Shown: positions 42,360 to 51,172 of the stretch, in pieces | Numbering within the stretch: the stretch's first letter is position 1 | Layout of the letters: each line of letters opens with the position of its first letter | Assembly: GCF_900605495.1 (NCBI RefSeq) | Contig: NZ_LR027599.1 | Location: 186,001 to 250,000, forward strand | Length of the DNA stretch: 64,000 nt | From: Bacilliculturomica massiliensis | GTDB taxonomy: Bacteria > Bacillota > Clostridia > Peptostreptococcales > Anaerovoracaceae | Direction of reading: 5' to 3' | Made by a program: the position numbers and the translations under genes | Notes under the pieces: generated by a model | Databases searched by the model: none | What the model saw: the letters and a program-made list of their open reading frames with translations, nothing else | What the model was told of the DNA's origin: nothing

Positions 42360-43502
42360 TTATCTGAAGATGCCGCCGCTGATGACCAGCTTCTGGATCT
42401 CGTTGGTTCCCTCGTAGATCTGGGTGATCTTGGCGTCTCTCATCATCCGCTCCACGTGGTAATCCTTCATGTAGCCGTTGCCGCCCAGAAGCTGCACGCA
42501 CTCCGTCGTCACATGCATAGCCGCGTTGGTGCAGACCAGCTTCGCCTTGGCCGCCGGAATGGTGTAGGGACGGCCCGCGTCCTTCTCCAGCGCCGCCCTG
42601 TAAAGGATGTACTTGGCCTGCTCGATCTCCACCTCAAGCTCCGCCATCTTAAATGCCAGATACTGCTGCTTGGCGATGGGCTTTCCGAACTGGATCCGCT
42701 CCATCATATACTTTCTTGCGATCTCGAAAGCGCCCTCGGCGATGCCCAGACCCTGAGCCGCCACGCCGATCCGGCCGCCGTCCAGCGCCTTCATGGCCGC
42801 CTTGAATCCCTGCTCTTCCACGCCGCCTAACAGATTTTCCGCCGGTACGATCATATCCTCGAAGAACAATTCCGATACCTGAGCCGCGCGAATGCCCATC
42901 TTATTCTCGATCTTGCCTACACGGAATCCGGGGAAGTCCTTCTCAACGATAAAGGCGGACAGACCCTTCTGGCCCTTTTCCGGATCGGTCAGAGCGATGA
43001 TCAGGAAGATATCCGACAGCGGTCCGTTGGTGATAAAGCACTTGGACCCGTTGATCACGTAGTGATCGCCCTGCTTTACGGCCACCGTGCGCACGCCGCC
43101 GGCGTCGGAACCTGCGTTGGGTTCTGTCAGTCCGAAGGAGCCGAAGGATTCACCGGAAAGGATCCTGGGAATATACTTTTTCTTCTGTTCTTCCGTGGCG
43201 AAGTTATTGATGCCGCCGGCGCACAGGGAGGTAGCTACGGAAAAAGAAATACCCATGGAAGCGTCTACCTTGGAGATCTCCTCCACGGCCAGCACATAAC
43301 CCATGTAGCCACCCTCGGAGCCGCCCAGTTCCTTGGGGAAGGGCAGACCCAGCCAGCCTCTCTTACCCAGTTCCTTAAAGGCTTCTACCGGAAACTCGCT
43401 CTTTTCGTCCCGCTCGATCACGCCGGGCAGAAGCTCTTTCTCCGCAAACTCTCTTACACTCTGCTGCAGCATCTGCTGCTGTTCTGTCAGTTCAAAATTC
43501 AT
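42360..43502 (-). CDS. Acyl-CoA dehydrogenase (short-chain, butyryl-CoA type)
   Basis: 380 aa, family length. It forms the alpha-beta double bond of an acyl-CoA using FAD; clostridial relatives work in reverse with EtfAB. Signatures: FGLTEPNAGSDAGG (near 125), SELFFEDMIVPAENLLG (near 215), and MRDAKITQIYEGTNEIQKLVI at the C-terminus with the catalytic Glu in YEGTNE. No etfA/etfB genes follow. It has its own promoter and operator, so it is regulated apart from the CoA-transferase gene 366 bp upstream. Confidence 0.95.
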   Translation of the reverse strand: MNFELTEQQQMLQQSVREFAEKELLPGVIERDEKSEFPVEAFKELGKRGWLGLPFPKELGGSEGGYMGYVLAVEEISKVDASMGISFSVATSLCAGGINNFATEEQKKKYIPRILSGESFGSFGLTEPNAGSDAGGVRTVAVKQGDHYVINGSKCFITNGPLSDIFLIIALTDPEKGQKGLSAFIVEKDFPGFRVGKIENKMGIRAAQVSELFFEDMIVPAENLLGGVEEQGFKAAMKALDGGRIGVAAQGLGIAEGAFEIARKYMMERIQFGKPIAKQQYLAFKMAELEVEIEQAKYILYRAALEKDAGRPYTIPAAKAKLVCTNAAMHVTTECVQLLGGNGYMKDYHVERMMRDAKITQIYEGTNEIQKLVISGGIFR

Positions 43503-43654
43503 ATTGTTCTCCTTTCATACCACGGCTGAGATCAGCGCCGCAGCCCACAGATCAGGCAGTACGCTTACAAGGACGCTCCTCATGCCTTAAGACGCCCGGC
43601 AGGGCCGCTTTCCATCTTAACAAGATGTTTGCTCGCAAATACTTAGCATGCAAT

Positions 43655-43698
43655 TTATTTGTTAAGCAAATAATATCAGGAGATGTTTCAATTGTCAA
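43655..43698 (-). promoter_or_regulatory. Acyl-CoA dehydrogenase promoter and operator
   Basis: -35 TTGACA (43693-43698), 17 bp, -10 TATTAT (43670-43675). The inverted repeat TTATTTG-N5-CAAATAA (43655-43673) covers the -10 and start site, a repressor position. The rest of 43503-43868 shows no gene. Confidence 0.8.
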
Positions 43699-43868
43699 CT
43701 GCATTTTGTGGTATTTATCTGTTCAATTTTTTGCCTTATCTCTAGAAACGAAGATCACCCACAGGATTAGCCGGTGTAGAAGTAGATCTTGCATTAGGAG
43801 AGACAGACTTTACTCTTGCAGAAACGCTCGGTCCTGATTCCCGGCATCATCGCAGATTCTCTAAACCT

Positions 43869-45425
43869 TTACTTGACAGCCATAGGTCTTTCCAGAAAAA
43901 TGCATTTCTCCATCTGTTTTAAATTCGCTGAGATGTGGGGCGTGAAATCCATATGTGCAAGGATGTCCTTCTCCAGATCCACCCCCGGCGCGATCTCTGT
44001 CAGGTACATGCCGTCGCTGCGCAGTTCAAACACGGCCCGCTCCGTGATGTACATCACCGGCTGCCCGGTCTGCGCCGCATATTTCCCGCTGAACGTGATC
44101 TGCTCCACCGCCTTTACAAATTTCTTCTGCCTTCCCTCCTGAATGATCTCCAGGCTGCCGTTGGCGATCTTCACTTTCAGCCCTTCCGCCGTGAATGTGC
44201 CGCAGAAAAATACCCGTTTGGCGTTCTGTGTAATGTTGATGAACCCCCCGGCTCCCGCGATCCGCGGACCGAATTTGCTCACATTGATGTTTCCCTCTTC
44301 GTCCGCCTCGGCCAGGCCCAGAAAGGCCAGATCCACTCCTCCTCCGTCGTAGAAATCAAACTGGACCGCCTGATCCATGATCGCTTCCGGATTCATACTG
44401 GCTCCGAACTGACTTCCTCCCATGGGCACTCCGCCCACCGGGCCCGCTTCCACCGTCAGCACCATATCGTCCCCGATTCCCTCCTCGTTGGCCACCCTGG
44501 CGATATATTCCGGCGCTCCTATGCCCAGATTCACCACCGCGTTCGCCGTCAATTCCATCGCCGCTCTGCGGGCTATGATCTTCTTCGGCGACAGCGGCAC
44601 CGGCTCGATGCTCCCCAGCGGCGACCGGGTCTCCCCTGTCAGCGAGGAATCGAACTCCCAGCCGAAGCACTGCTCGTGATCTTCAGGCGACGCCACCACC
44701 ACGCCGTCCACGTAGATTCGGGGGATCTTCACCAGTCGCGGGTCCAGCGTTCCCGCCTTCACGATCTTTTCCACCTGCACGATCACCGTGCCGCCGCTGT
44801 TGTGACAGGCCTGAGCGATCGCCGCAGCGTCCAGCGTCCCGATCTCCCGCTCCAGCGAAATATTTCCCAGCTCGTCGGACAGACTCCCGCGGATGAACGC
44901 GATGTCGATCGGAACACTTTTGTACAGCAGACGCTCCTGACCCCCTATCTCGATCACCTCCACCAGATCCTCCCTGGTGATCTCGTTGAGCTTTCCTCCA
45001 CTGATCCGGGGATCCACAAAGGTCTGAAGGCCCACGTGGGTGATCGTTCCCACCCGCTTGCCCGCTATGTCCCGAAACATCTGGGAGATCGTTCCCTGGG
45101 GCAGATTGTACCCTTCGATCTCATTCCTGATGACCATGGCTCCCAGGTTCGGCGCCATATTCCAGTGGCCTCCGATCACCCGTTTCACCATCCCCCTGTG
45201 GGCGAAATGATCCGCGCCGCTTCCATCCCGGTTTCCCTGGGCCGCCGCGTAAATCAGCGTCAGTCCCTCGGGCTTTCCCGTCTTCAGAAACCGCATCTCC
45301 AGACCCTTGGACAGCGCTTCCGGGCAGCTGCTTCCCACAAATCCGCCCGTTACGATGGTCTGTCCGTCCTGCACCAGCTCCGCCGCTTCTTCCGCGCTCA
45401 TCACTCTGACTTTCTTCATCGTCAT
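43869..45425 (-). CDS. Acyl-CoA:acetate/propionate CoA-transferase
   Basis: 518 aa in which the alpha and beta halves of family I CoA-transferases are fused, as in propionate CoA-transferase. The N-terminal half has TIVTGGFVGSSCPEAL. The second half has NLGIGAPEYIARVA and VLTVEAGPVGGVPMGG, in which Glu is the covalent CoA-ester residue. It moves CoA between acids such as acetate, propionate, butyrate or a pathway acid. It lies 10 bp after the crotonase gene. Two starts (45425 and 45419) are equally good. Confidence 0.93.
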   Translation of the reverse strand: MTMKKVRVMSAEEAAELVQDGQTIVTGGFVGSSCPEALSKGLEMRFLKTGKPEGLTLIYAAAQGNRDGSGADHFAHRGMVKRVIGGHWNMAPNLGAMVIRNEIEGYNLPQGTISQMFRDIAGKRVGTITHVGLQTFVDPRISGGKLNEITREDLVEVIEIGGQERLLYKSVPIDIAFIRGSLSDELGNISLEREIGTLDAAAIAQACHNSGGTVIVQVEKIVKAGTLDPRLVKIPRIYVDGVVVASPEDHEQCFGWEFDSSLTGETRSPLGSIEPVPLSPKKIIARRAAMELTANAVVNLGIGAPEYIARVANEEGIGDDMVLTVEAGPVGGVPMGGSQFGASMNPEAIMDQAVQFDFYDGGGVDLAFLGLAEADEEGNINVSKFGPRIAGAGGFINITQNAKRVFFCGTFTAEGLKVKIANGSLEIIQEGRQKKFVKAVEQITFSGKYAAQTGQPVMYITERAVFELRSDGMYLTEIAPGVDLEKDILAHMDFTPHISANLKQMEKCIFLERPMAVK

Positions 45426-45435
45426 TCGCCCCTCT

Positions 45436-46221
45436 CTAGAAGAAATCGCGGAACTCTGCCGACCGCTTTTCCAGAAACGCGCTCATTCCTTCTTTCTGAT
45501 CCTCTGTGGTGAAGCACAGCGCGAACAATTCCGCCTCGTATTTGAAAGCCGACTCCGTATCCATATTCATCCCGTCGTTGACCGCGGCCTTCGCCAAACT
45601 CACGCCGAACATCCCCTTGCTCATGATCTTTTTCGCCAGATTCTCACACTGCTCCATCAGTTCCTCCGGCTTTACCACCCGATTAGCCAGACCGATGCGC
45701 CAGGCCTCGCCTGCGTCGATGGGCTCCGCCGTGAAGATCAGCTCCTTGGCGATCCCTCTGCCCACCAGCCGGGGCAGCCGCTGAGTGCCGCCGAAGCTGG
45801 GCAGGATCCCCAGATTGACCTCCGGCTGACCAAACTTCGCCTTCTCGGAAGCCACCCGCAGATCGCAGGCCATGGCCAGCTCGCAGCCGCCGCCCAGAGC
45901 GAAGCCGTTTACCGCGGCGATGACCACCTGGGGCAGATGTTCGATGGCGGAGAAGACCTTCTGGGCCTTCCTGGAAAACTGCTTCGCCTCCGCTGGGGAC
46001 TGATCCCGCATCTGGGCGATATCCGCTCCCGCTACAAAGGCTTTTTCTCCCGCGCCGGTGATGATCACGGCGCGCAGATCTTTTCGTTCGGCGATGCATG
46101 CCGCCGCGTTTCCCAGTTCGTCCAGGGTCTCCCCGTTCAGCGCGTTCAGCGCCTTCGGCCTGTTGATGGTGATGTATCCGATGCCATCCTTTGCCGCAAA
46201 TAAAATATTCTCATACTGCAT
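45436..46221 (-). CDS. Enoyl-CoA hydratase/crotonase family protein
   Basis: 261 aa. ITINRPKALNALNGETLDEL, the oxyanion motif AGADIAQM, FALGGGCELAMACDLRVA and the catalytic-Glu region FGQPEVNLGILPSFGGTQRLPRLVG are intact, and both catalytic glutamates are present as in crotonase (hydration of crotonyl-CoA). AAAGGAG lies before the ATG at 46221. It is followed by the CoA-transferase gene. Confidence 0.93.
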   Translation of the reverse strand: MQYENILFAAKDGIGYITINRPKALNALNGETLDELGNAAACIAERKDLRAVIITGAGEKAFVAGADIAQMRDQSPAEAKQFSRKAQKVFSAIEHLPQVVIAAVNGFALGGGCELAMACDLRVASEKAKFGQPEVNLGILPSFGGTQRLPRLVGRGIAKELIFTAEPIDAGEAWRIGLANRVVKPEELMEQCENLAKKIMSKGMFGVSLAKAAVNDGMNMDTESAFKYEAELFALCFTTEDQKEGMSAFLEKRSAEFRDFF

Positions 46222-46294
46222 GGTTTGTCTCCTTTCACGCATTTGAGAGAAAGATCCGCGCTGCCGACGACTGCGCGGATCTGTTCCATCGGTT

Positions 46295-46327
46295 TTACCG
46301 GAAGATGCCGCCGCTGAATGACCAGCT
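46295..46327 (-). pseudogene. Relic of an acyl-CoA dehydrogenase 3' end
   Basis: The last 30 or so bases of the acyl-CoA dehydrogenase gene at 42.4 kb (CTGGTCATCAGCGGCGGCATCTTC-type, encoding LVISGGIF-Arg-stop) recur here with one inserted T that breaks the frame and small changes after it. It sits just before the crotonase gene, in the 96-bp gap after the alcohol dehydrogenase gene. A second copy of the dehydrogenase gene probably once lay here and was lost. Confidence 0.6.
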
Positions 46328-46338
46328 ATTGGTTCTTC

Positions 46339-47493
46339 CTACTTCCACAACGCCTCATAAATTGCAATGATATTTCCCTTCGTGGGCTGGCGCCTGGTAT
46401 TGGCCGGGCTGCCGCTGGCGATGGCATCATCAGCCATTTTGGAGATGTTTGACACAAAGTCATCTTTACTTACCCCAAACTCCGCCAGCGTCTGCACATC
46501 CAGACTTTCACAGAGACTGCAGACGGCCCCTGTGAACGCGTCCGCCCCCTGCCGTTCCGTCATGCCCTCCCGGTAAATACCCGTCTCTTTTGCCAGTTCG
46601 CACAGTGGAGTCTCCGCGCCCTCGGCGATAAACTTCAGGCATTCCGGCAGCAGCATGGCGTTGGATAGACCGTGGGGCACGTGGTACAGCGCGCCGATGG
46701 GACGGCTCATGCCGTGAACGATGGTCACGGAAGAATTGCTGAAGCTGATCCCCGCTTCCAGCGCAGCCAGCGCCATCTGTTCTCTGGCCTCCATATCGCC
46801 GCCGTTGTCATAGGCCCGTTTCAGATAGCCAAAAATTCTCTTTACCGCAGAAACAGCGAAGGAATCTGCCAGCGGAAACGCCTTCCGTGACGTGTACGCT
46901 TCCACGGCGTGACACAGCGCGTCGATGCCTGTGGCCGCCGTGACCGCTGGAGGCGCTGTGGCTGTGAAAGCAGGGTCGATGACAGCCAGATCCGGCAGCA
47001 ATCCCGGTCCCCTCAGAAGCATCTTGACGTCCTTCTCCGTGTCGGTGATGATAGTAAACTGCGTGGCCTCAGAACCGGTCCCCGCGGTTGTGGGGATCGC
47101 CACTGAGGGCGGCAGCTCCCAGTCGATCACCGTTCCCATATATTGCGTGATCTCACCGCCGCCGCTGGCGGCGGCGCCGATGGCTTTCATGGAATCCATC
47201 GGACTGCCGCCGCCCAGGCCGATGAGGAAATCACAGCTTTCCGCCTGATAGATCTTCACGCCCTCCGCGATCATGAGGTCCGTGGGCTCGCCGGAGATAC
47301 CGCTGTAAACTGCAAAGCCCACGCCTTCACGCAGAAGGACGTCGGTGACCTTCTTCAGGTTTCCCAGCCTTTCCATAATGGAATCCGTTACGATCAACGC
47401 CTTCGTGCCCATGGCTTTTATGTAAGTGCCGCCGGCTTCCAGCGCACCTTCGCCGGATACGATCCTGCCCGGTATTGTAAATAAATTCGCCAT
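46339..47493 (-). CDS. Iron-containing alcohol dehydrogenase (family III)
   Basis: 384 aa. The NAD-binding GGGSPMDSMKAI (near 95), AIPTTAGTGSEATQFTII, and metal ligands in DALCHAVEAYTS and the GALYHVPHGLSNAMLLP motif are all visible. Family members reduce aldehydes or oxidise 3- or 4-hydroxyacids (for example 4-hydroxybutyrate). It is one base after the aldolase stop, so a role in reducing the aldehyde released by the aldolase is a fair inference. Confidence 0.93.
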   Translation of the reverse strand: MANLFTIPGRIVSGEGALEAGGTYIKAMGTKALIVTDSIMERLGNLKKVTDVLLREGVGFAVYSGISGEPTDLMIAEGVKIYQAESCDFLIGLGGGSPMDSMKAIGAAASGGGEITQYMGTVIDWELPPSVAIPTTAGTGSEATQFTIITDTEKDVKMLLRGPGLLPDLAVIDPAFTATAPPAVTAATGIDALCHAVEAYTSRKAFPLADSFAVSAVKRIFGYLKRAYDNGGDMEAREQMALAALEAGISFSNSSVTIVHGMSRPIGALYHVPHGLSNAMLLPECLKFIAEGAETPLCELAKETGIYREGMTERQGADAFTGAVCSLCESLDVQTLAEFGVSKDDFVSNISKMADDAIASGSPANTRRQPTKGNIIAIYEALWK

Positions 47494-47494
47494 C

Positions 47495-48277
47495 TTATTT
47501 TCCCCGTTTCACGCTTTCGCGTACATCATCCACATAATTGCTCAGCGCCTTGGCGATGATCCCCTGGCTGCCCGCCAGGATCAGCTGGACGCCCTCGTCC
47601 ATCCACTTCTTTGTGGCCTCGACGGTACTGGTAAAGATCCCTGTCTTCTTCCCCGCTTTATGCGCCTTCTCGATGATCAGCCGTATTGTTTTCTGTACCT
47701 CCGGATTCCCCGTCTGACCGGGCATGCCCATGGACTGTGAGAGGTCGCTGGGTCCGATGAAGACCAGATCCACATCCTCCACCGCCAGAATTTCATCCAG
47801 ATTTTCAACAGCTTCCATCGTCTCGATCTGTACCATGATCAGAAGTTCGTCGTTGGATGATCTCAAATGCAGCTCCTGATCGACCCGCACGTTATAATGG
47901 GCCGCCCGTGAAGAAAAGGTAAGCCCCCGGTTCCCCTTCGGCGTATAAAGTGCGTGTGATATCACCTGTTCCGCATCCGCTCTAGTGTTGACCATGGGGA
48001 CCAGTATGCCCGAAGCGCCCCTGTCAAGGGCCTTTAAAATATCCTGACGCTGAAAACTGGGAACCCGGACAAACGCCGCCGTGTCCCCACACTCGGCGGC
48101 GCGGATCTGCCCTTCCAGCAATCCCGGATAAAGCCCGCCGTGCTCCGCGTCCAACACTACAAAATCAAATCCTGCATAGCCCAGTATTTCTGTGATCTCC
48201 GGTGCATCGTAGCCCTGAAAGGCTCCCAATACCGTTTCGCCGCGCATCAATCTTTCTTTTACCTCGTTCTTTTTCAT
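47495..48277 (-). CDS. HpcH/HpaI family class II aldolase
   Basis: 260 aa. The fold markers GFDFVVLDAEHGG (catalytic His), VRVPSFQRQDILKALDRGASGILVPMV, MVQIETMEAVENLDEIL (metal Glu) and FIGPSDLSQSMG (metal Asp) match HpaI and GarL-type pyruvate aldolases, which cleave 4-hydroxy-2-oxo acids to pyruvate and an aldehyde. Its ATG overlaps the aminotransferase stop by one base. A transaminated hydroxy-amino acid would be a logical substrate. Confidence 0.92.
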   Translation of the reverse strand: MKKNEVKERLMRGETVLGAFQGYDAPEITEILGYAGFDFVVLDAEHGGLYPGLLEGQIRAAECGDTAAFVRVPSFQRQDILKALDRGASGILVPMVNTRADAEQVISHALYTPKGNRGLTFSSRAAHYNVRVDQELHLRSSNDELLIMVQIETMEAVENLDEILAVEDVDLVFIGPSDLSQSMGMPGQTGNPEVQKTIRLIIEKAHKAGKKTGIFTSTVEATKKWMDEGVQLILAGSQGIIAKALSNYVDDVRESVKRGK

Positions 48278-49482
48278 TATTTCTCCCCTCTGAGTTCGTC
48301 GCAGAACTCCTTTAACTTCTCTAATCCATCTGAGATCTGACTTTCTGATGTGGCGTAAGAAATGCGGATGTGGCCCTTAAAATTCTCGCTGAAGCCGGAG
48401 GCCGGAACCACCGCCACACCCTTTTCTCTGATCAGCCGCTCCGCAAATTCGCCGTCCGACAGACCGAATTTCGAGATGTCGATCAGGGTGTAAAAGGCTC
48501 CCTGAGAAGGCACATAGCGTATCCCTTCGATGGCATCCAGTTTTTCATACAGAAGATTCCTCCGCTTTTCAAAAGTAGCCCGCATGTTTTCTACCTGCTG
48601 CAGACAGGATTCCTCCAGCATAGATCTGGCGGTACCGATCTGGATAAATGTGGGTACGCAGGTGGTGGTATACTGATGTACCTTCAAAATTGCCTGGATC
48701 CACTTTTCGTCGGCTACTATGTACCCTAAACGCCATCCGGTCATGGCATACGCTTTCGAAAACCCGTTTATCGTGATCACATGCTCCCGGAATTCCGGCA
48801 CAGATGCCAGCGAAAGACAAGACCTTCCATCATAGACGATCTGGTCATAGATCTCGTCGGACAGGATCATAATATCGTTTTCAACTGCCAGTTTTCCAAT
48901 CTCCATCAAATCTTCGGGACGAAATACCACGCCCGAGGGGTTATGGGGGTTATTCAACACGATCATTCTCGTGCGGTCGGTAATTTTCTCTTTCAGCTCG
49001 CTGATCTGGATCTGATAACCGTTTTCCGGCTTCAGCGGTACCTCTACCACTTCAGCCCCCGCCATCTTAATCGTATTCTCATAAAACATGAATGCGGGAG
49101 TAAGAATGATGACCTCGTCACCCTCGTTTACCACCGCCATGATCCCGGCGAATACAGCTTCCGCCGCGCCCACGGTCACGATGATATTCTTCGCTGGATC
49201 CGCCTCCACGCCATTCCTTTTCTTCAGCAGCTCTGCAATCTTATTCCGCAGTCCTATGTCGCCCAGATTGGAAGCGTAATGCGTCTTCCGCTCATCACGC
49301 AGCGCTGTTACCGAATTGCTCACGATCAGATCCGGCGTATCAAAATCTGGTTCTCCGATCTCAAAATGAACGATATCACGTCCCTGGGACTGAAGCTCGT
49401 TGGCCAGATTCAGGACCCGTCTAACCGGAGAAAATTTCACGTTATCCAGTCTGTGCGCCGGACCTCTTTTCTGTCTTTCCAT
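48277..49482 (-). CDS. PLP-dependent aminotransferase, class I/II (AspC-like)
   Basis: 401 aa. LNNPHNPSGVVF, SDEIYDQIVYDG and the PLP-lysine motif TINGFSKAYAMTGWRLGY are intact, and the C-terminal RISYATSESQI Arg binds the substrate carboxylate. It converts an amino acid to its 2-oxo acid, and operon position suggests this feeds the aldolase downstream. The amino acid cannot be named. Confidence 0.93.
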   Translation of the reverse strand: MERQKRGPAHRLDNVKFSPVRRVLNLANELQSQGRDIVHFEIGEPDFDTPDLIVSNSVTALRDERKTHYASNLGDIGLRNKIAELLKKRNGVEADPAKNIIVTVGAAEAVFAGIMAVVNEGDEVIILTPAFMFYENTIKMAGAEVVEVPLKPENGYQIQISELKEKITDRTRMIVLNNPHNPSGVVFRPEDLMEIGKLAVENDIMILSDEIYDQIVYDGRSCLSLASVPEFREHVITINGFSKAYAMTGWRLGYIVADEKWIQAILKVHQYTTTCVPTFIQIGTARSMLEESCLQQVENMRATFEKRRNLLYEKLDAIEGIRYVPSQGAFYTLIDISKFGLSDGEFAERLIREKGVAVVPASGFSENFKGHIRISYATSESQISDGLEKLKEFCDELRGEK

Positions 49483-49578
49483 TTCGATTCCCCTTCTTTC
49501 ATTTTAAAAACTTCGCTCAAGTCTCTCGCTCAAAACCACCTGTTCTTCCTGATATCAGTTCTGCCGCCGGCTGCGTTC

Positions 49579-50829
49579 TCATGCGGCTTTCCCATCTTTC
49601 CCGCTCCCTGTCTCCCAGACGCTTCTGTCAAGCACCTTCTCAAGCTGACTTACTGTCGTAGTGCAGGCCAGATCGCCCAGAATGTTCACAGGCGTCATTC
49701 CCATGTCGATGAGACGGTAGACCGCAATGACCAGAGCGTAAGCCTCAGTCGGTATGCCGAACTGGGCCAGAATCGCCAGTGTAAAGACAATGGCGCTTCC
49801 TGGCATGCCCGCCACTCCCACGGCGGTGATGCAAGTAGTAAAAATCAGAGCGAACATTTCGGTTATCGTAAAATCGAGATTGAATACCTGCGCGGAGAAC
49901 AGCACGCAGACTGCGATGTTGATCGCCGCGCCGTTCAGATTGATGGTTGCGCCCAGCGGAAGAGTGAATCCTGCCACCTCCTCCGGTACACCCAGTTTTT
50001 CCGTGGCGGTCCGTATGGTCAGCGGCAGCGTCGCGCTGCTGCTGGTGGTGCTCATGGCCATGGAGATCACCGCGCCGCACCGCCTGACAAAAGTCAGTGG
50101 ATTGACCCTGGCAAAGATCAGCAGCATGCTTCCCATAATGATGAATACTTGAATGAAGAACGACAGATAATCGGTGAGCAGGACTTTCGAGATGGACAAA
50201 AGCGCCTCCGGGCCATAGGACGCTCCGGTCACCGCCATCAGCGAGAACACGCCAAGCGGCACTGTCTTCATCACGATCTCCGTCATTTTGATCAAAGCGC
50301 TGACCATGGTCTCAAAGAAATCTGTGACCGGTTTTTTCTTTTCGCCAAGCAGCACCAGGGAAACACCCAGAAAGACCGCAAATACGATGATCTGCATCAG
50401 CGTCATATTCGTCAGCGCCTCGAATATATTTTTGGGCACCATTGCGATCAGCGTACTTCCGATGGTAGGAACTGCTTTGTCTGAGACGACAGCCTCCTGC
50501 AGCTCCATGGTGAACCCCCGGCCCGGTCCCACCAGACCCGCGATCCCTAGACCCACCAGCGCAGCCATGATCGTGGTCACCGCGTACAATCCCACTGTTT
50601 TTAATCCGATCCGACCTGTTTTTTTCAGGTCGCTCATGCTGGCTACTCCCATGACGATCGAACAGAAGATAAAGGGCGTAGCTACCATGAACAGAAGATT
50701 GACAAAGATCTGCCCGATGGTGTCAAAAAACGGAACGATCGTTTCTCCCGCGATGACGCCAAAGATATAGCCGATGATCATCGCCACTATCGCCTTCGTT
50801 GTCAGCGACATCTTTTTTACTCTTTCCAT
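49579..50829 (-). CDS. Dicarboxylate/amino acid:cation symporter (DAACS family)
   Basis: 416 aa with the GltPh fold of eight helices and two re-entrant loops. HP1 contains SMAMSTTSSSATLPLTI, TM7 has the NLNGAAINIAV stretch and HP2 has GVAGMPGSAIVFTLAIL. The Ser-rich hairpin and the Asn-x-x-Gly motif bind substrate and Na+. It is the first gene of the catabolic unit and imports an anionic amino acid or dicarboxylate. AAGGAGG precedes the ATG. Confidence 0.94.
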   Translation of the reverse strand: MERVKKMSLTTKAIVAMIIGYIFGVIAGETIVPFFDTIGQIFVNLLFMVATPFIFCSIVMGVASMSDLKKTGRIGLKTVGLYAVTTIMAALVGLGIAGLVGPGRGFTMELQEAVVSDKAVPTIGSTLIAMVPKNIFEALTNMTLMQIIVFAVFLGVSLVLLGEKKKPVTDFFETMVSALIKMTEIVMKTVPLGVFSLMAVTGASYGPEALLSISKVLLTDYLSFFIQVFIIMGSMLLIFARVNPLTFVRRCGAVISMAMSTTSSSATLPLTIRTATEKLGVPEEVAGFTLPLGATINLNGAAINIAVCVLFSAQVFNLDFTITEMFALIFTTCITAVGVAGMPGSAIVFTLAILAQFGIPTEAYALVIAVYRLIDMGMTPVNILGDLACTTTVSQLEKVLDRSVWETGSGKDGKAA

Positions 50830-50924
50830 ATTTTCCTCCTTTAAATGATTGCAGAGAGCCGGCTGCCGCCCTCCATCACTGTCTGGAGAACGGACGAACT
50901 AATTTAATATTTATTTCCGAACTG

Positions 50925-50953
50925 ATTGTATTATATTCAGAAAACTTTGTCAA
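50925..50953 (-). promoter_or_regulatory. Promoter of the symporter-to-CoA-transferase unit
   Basis: -35 TTGACA (50948-50953), 17 bp, -10 TACAAT (50925-50930); start near 50918, 89 nt before the symporter. The spacer and -10 form an imperfect inverted repeat CTGAATATA/TACAATCAG, a candidate GntR site. Confidence 0.8.
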
Positions 50954-51074
50954 CCAAAAACAACTTATAAAACATAAAAAGTTTTTTCAACAATACGATT
51001 CGTACACACCGCCGATCTATCACATTTGCCATCCATGATTCCGTGTGGTTTCCCACCGCTCGGCGCATATGAAA

Positions 51075-51124
51075 AAGAGCCTTTTCCGCTCCCTGTATTA
51101 AAACAGGAAACAGAAAAGGCTCTT
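51075..51124 (-). terminator. GntR gene terminator
   Basis: A 12-bp stem AAGAGCCTTTTC/GAAAAGGCTCTT with an inner CCTGT/ACAGG pairing, followed on the minus strand by TTTCATATG. The remaining bases of 50830-51172 hold only the symporter promoter. Confidence 0.8.
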
Positions 51125-51172
51125 CTGTCCGTATCGCTCACCGTCTTCGCCGCTGTGCTCTGTCCCTTTCCA

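Noticed and set aside
43935-45512. A 525-codon plus-strand open frame over the CoA-transferase gene
   Set aside because: Antisense to an intact enzyme gene; composition and lack of a ribosome site mark it as a shadow.
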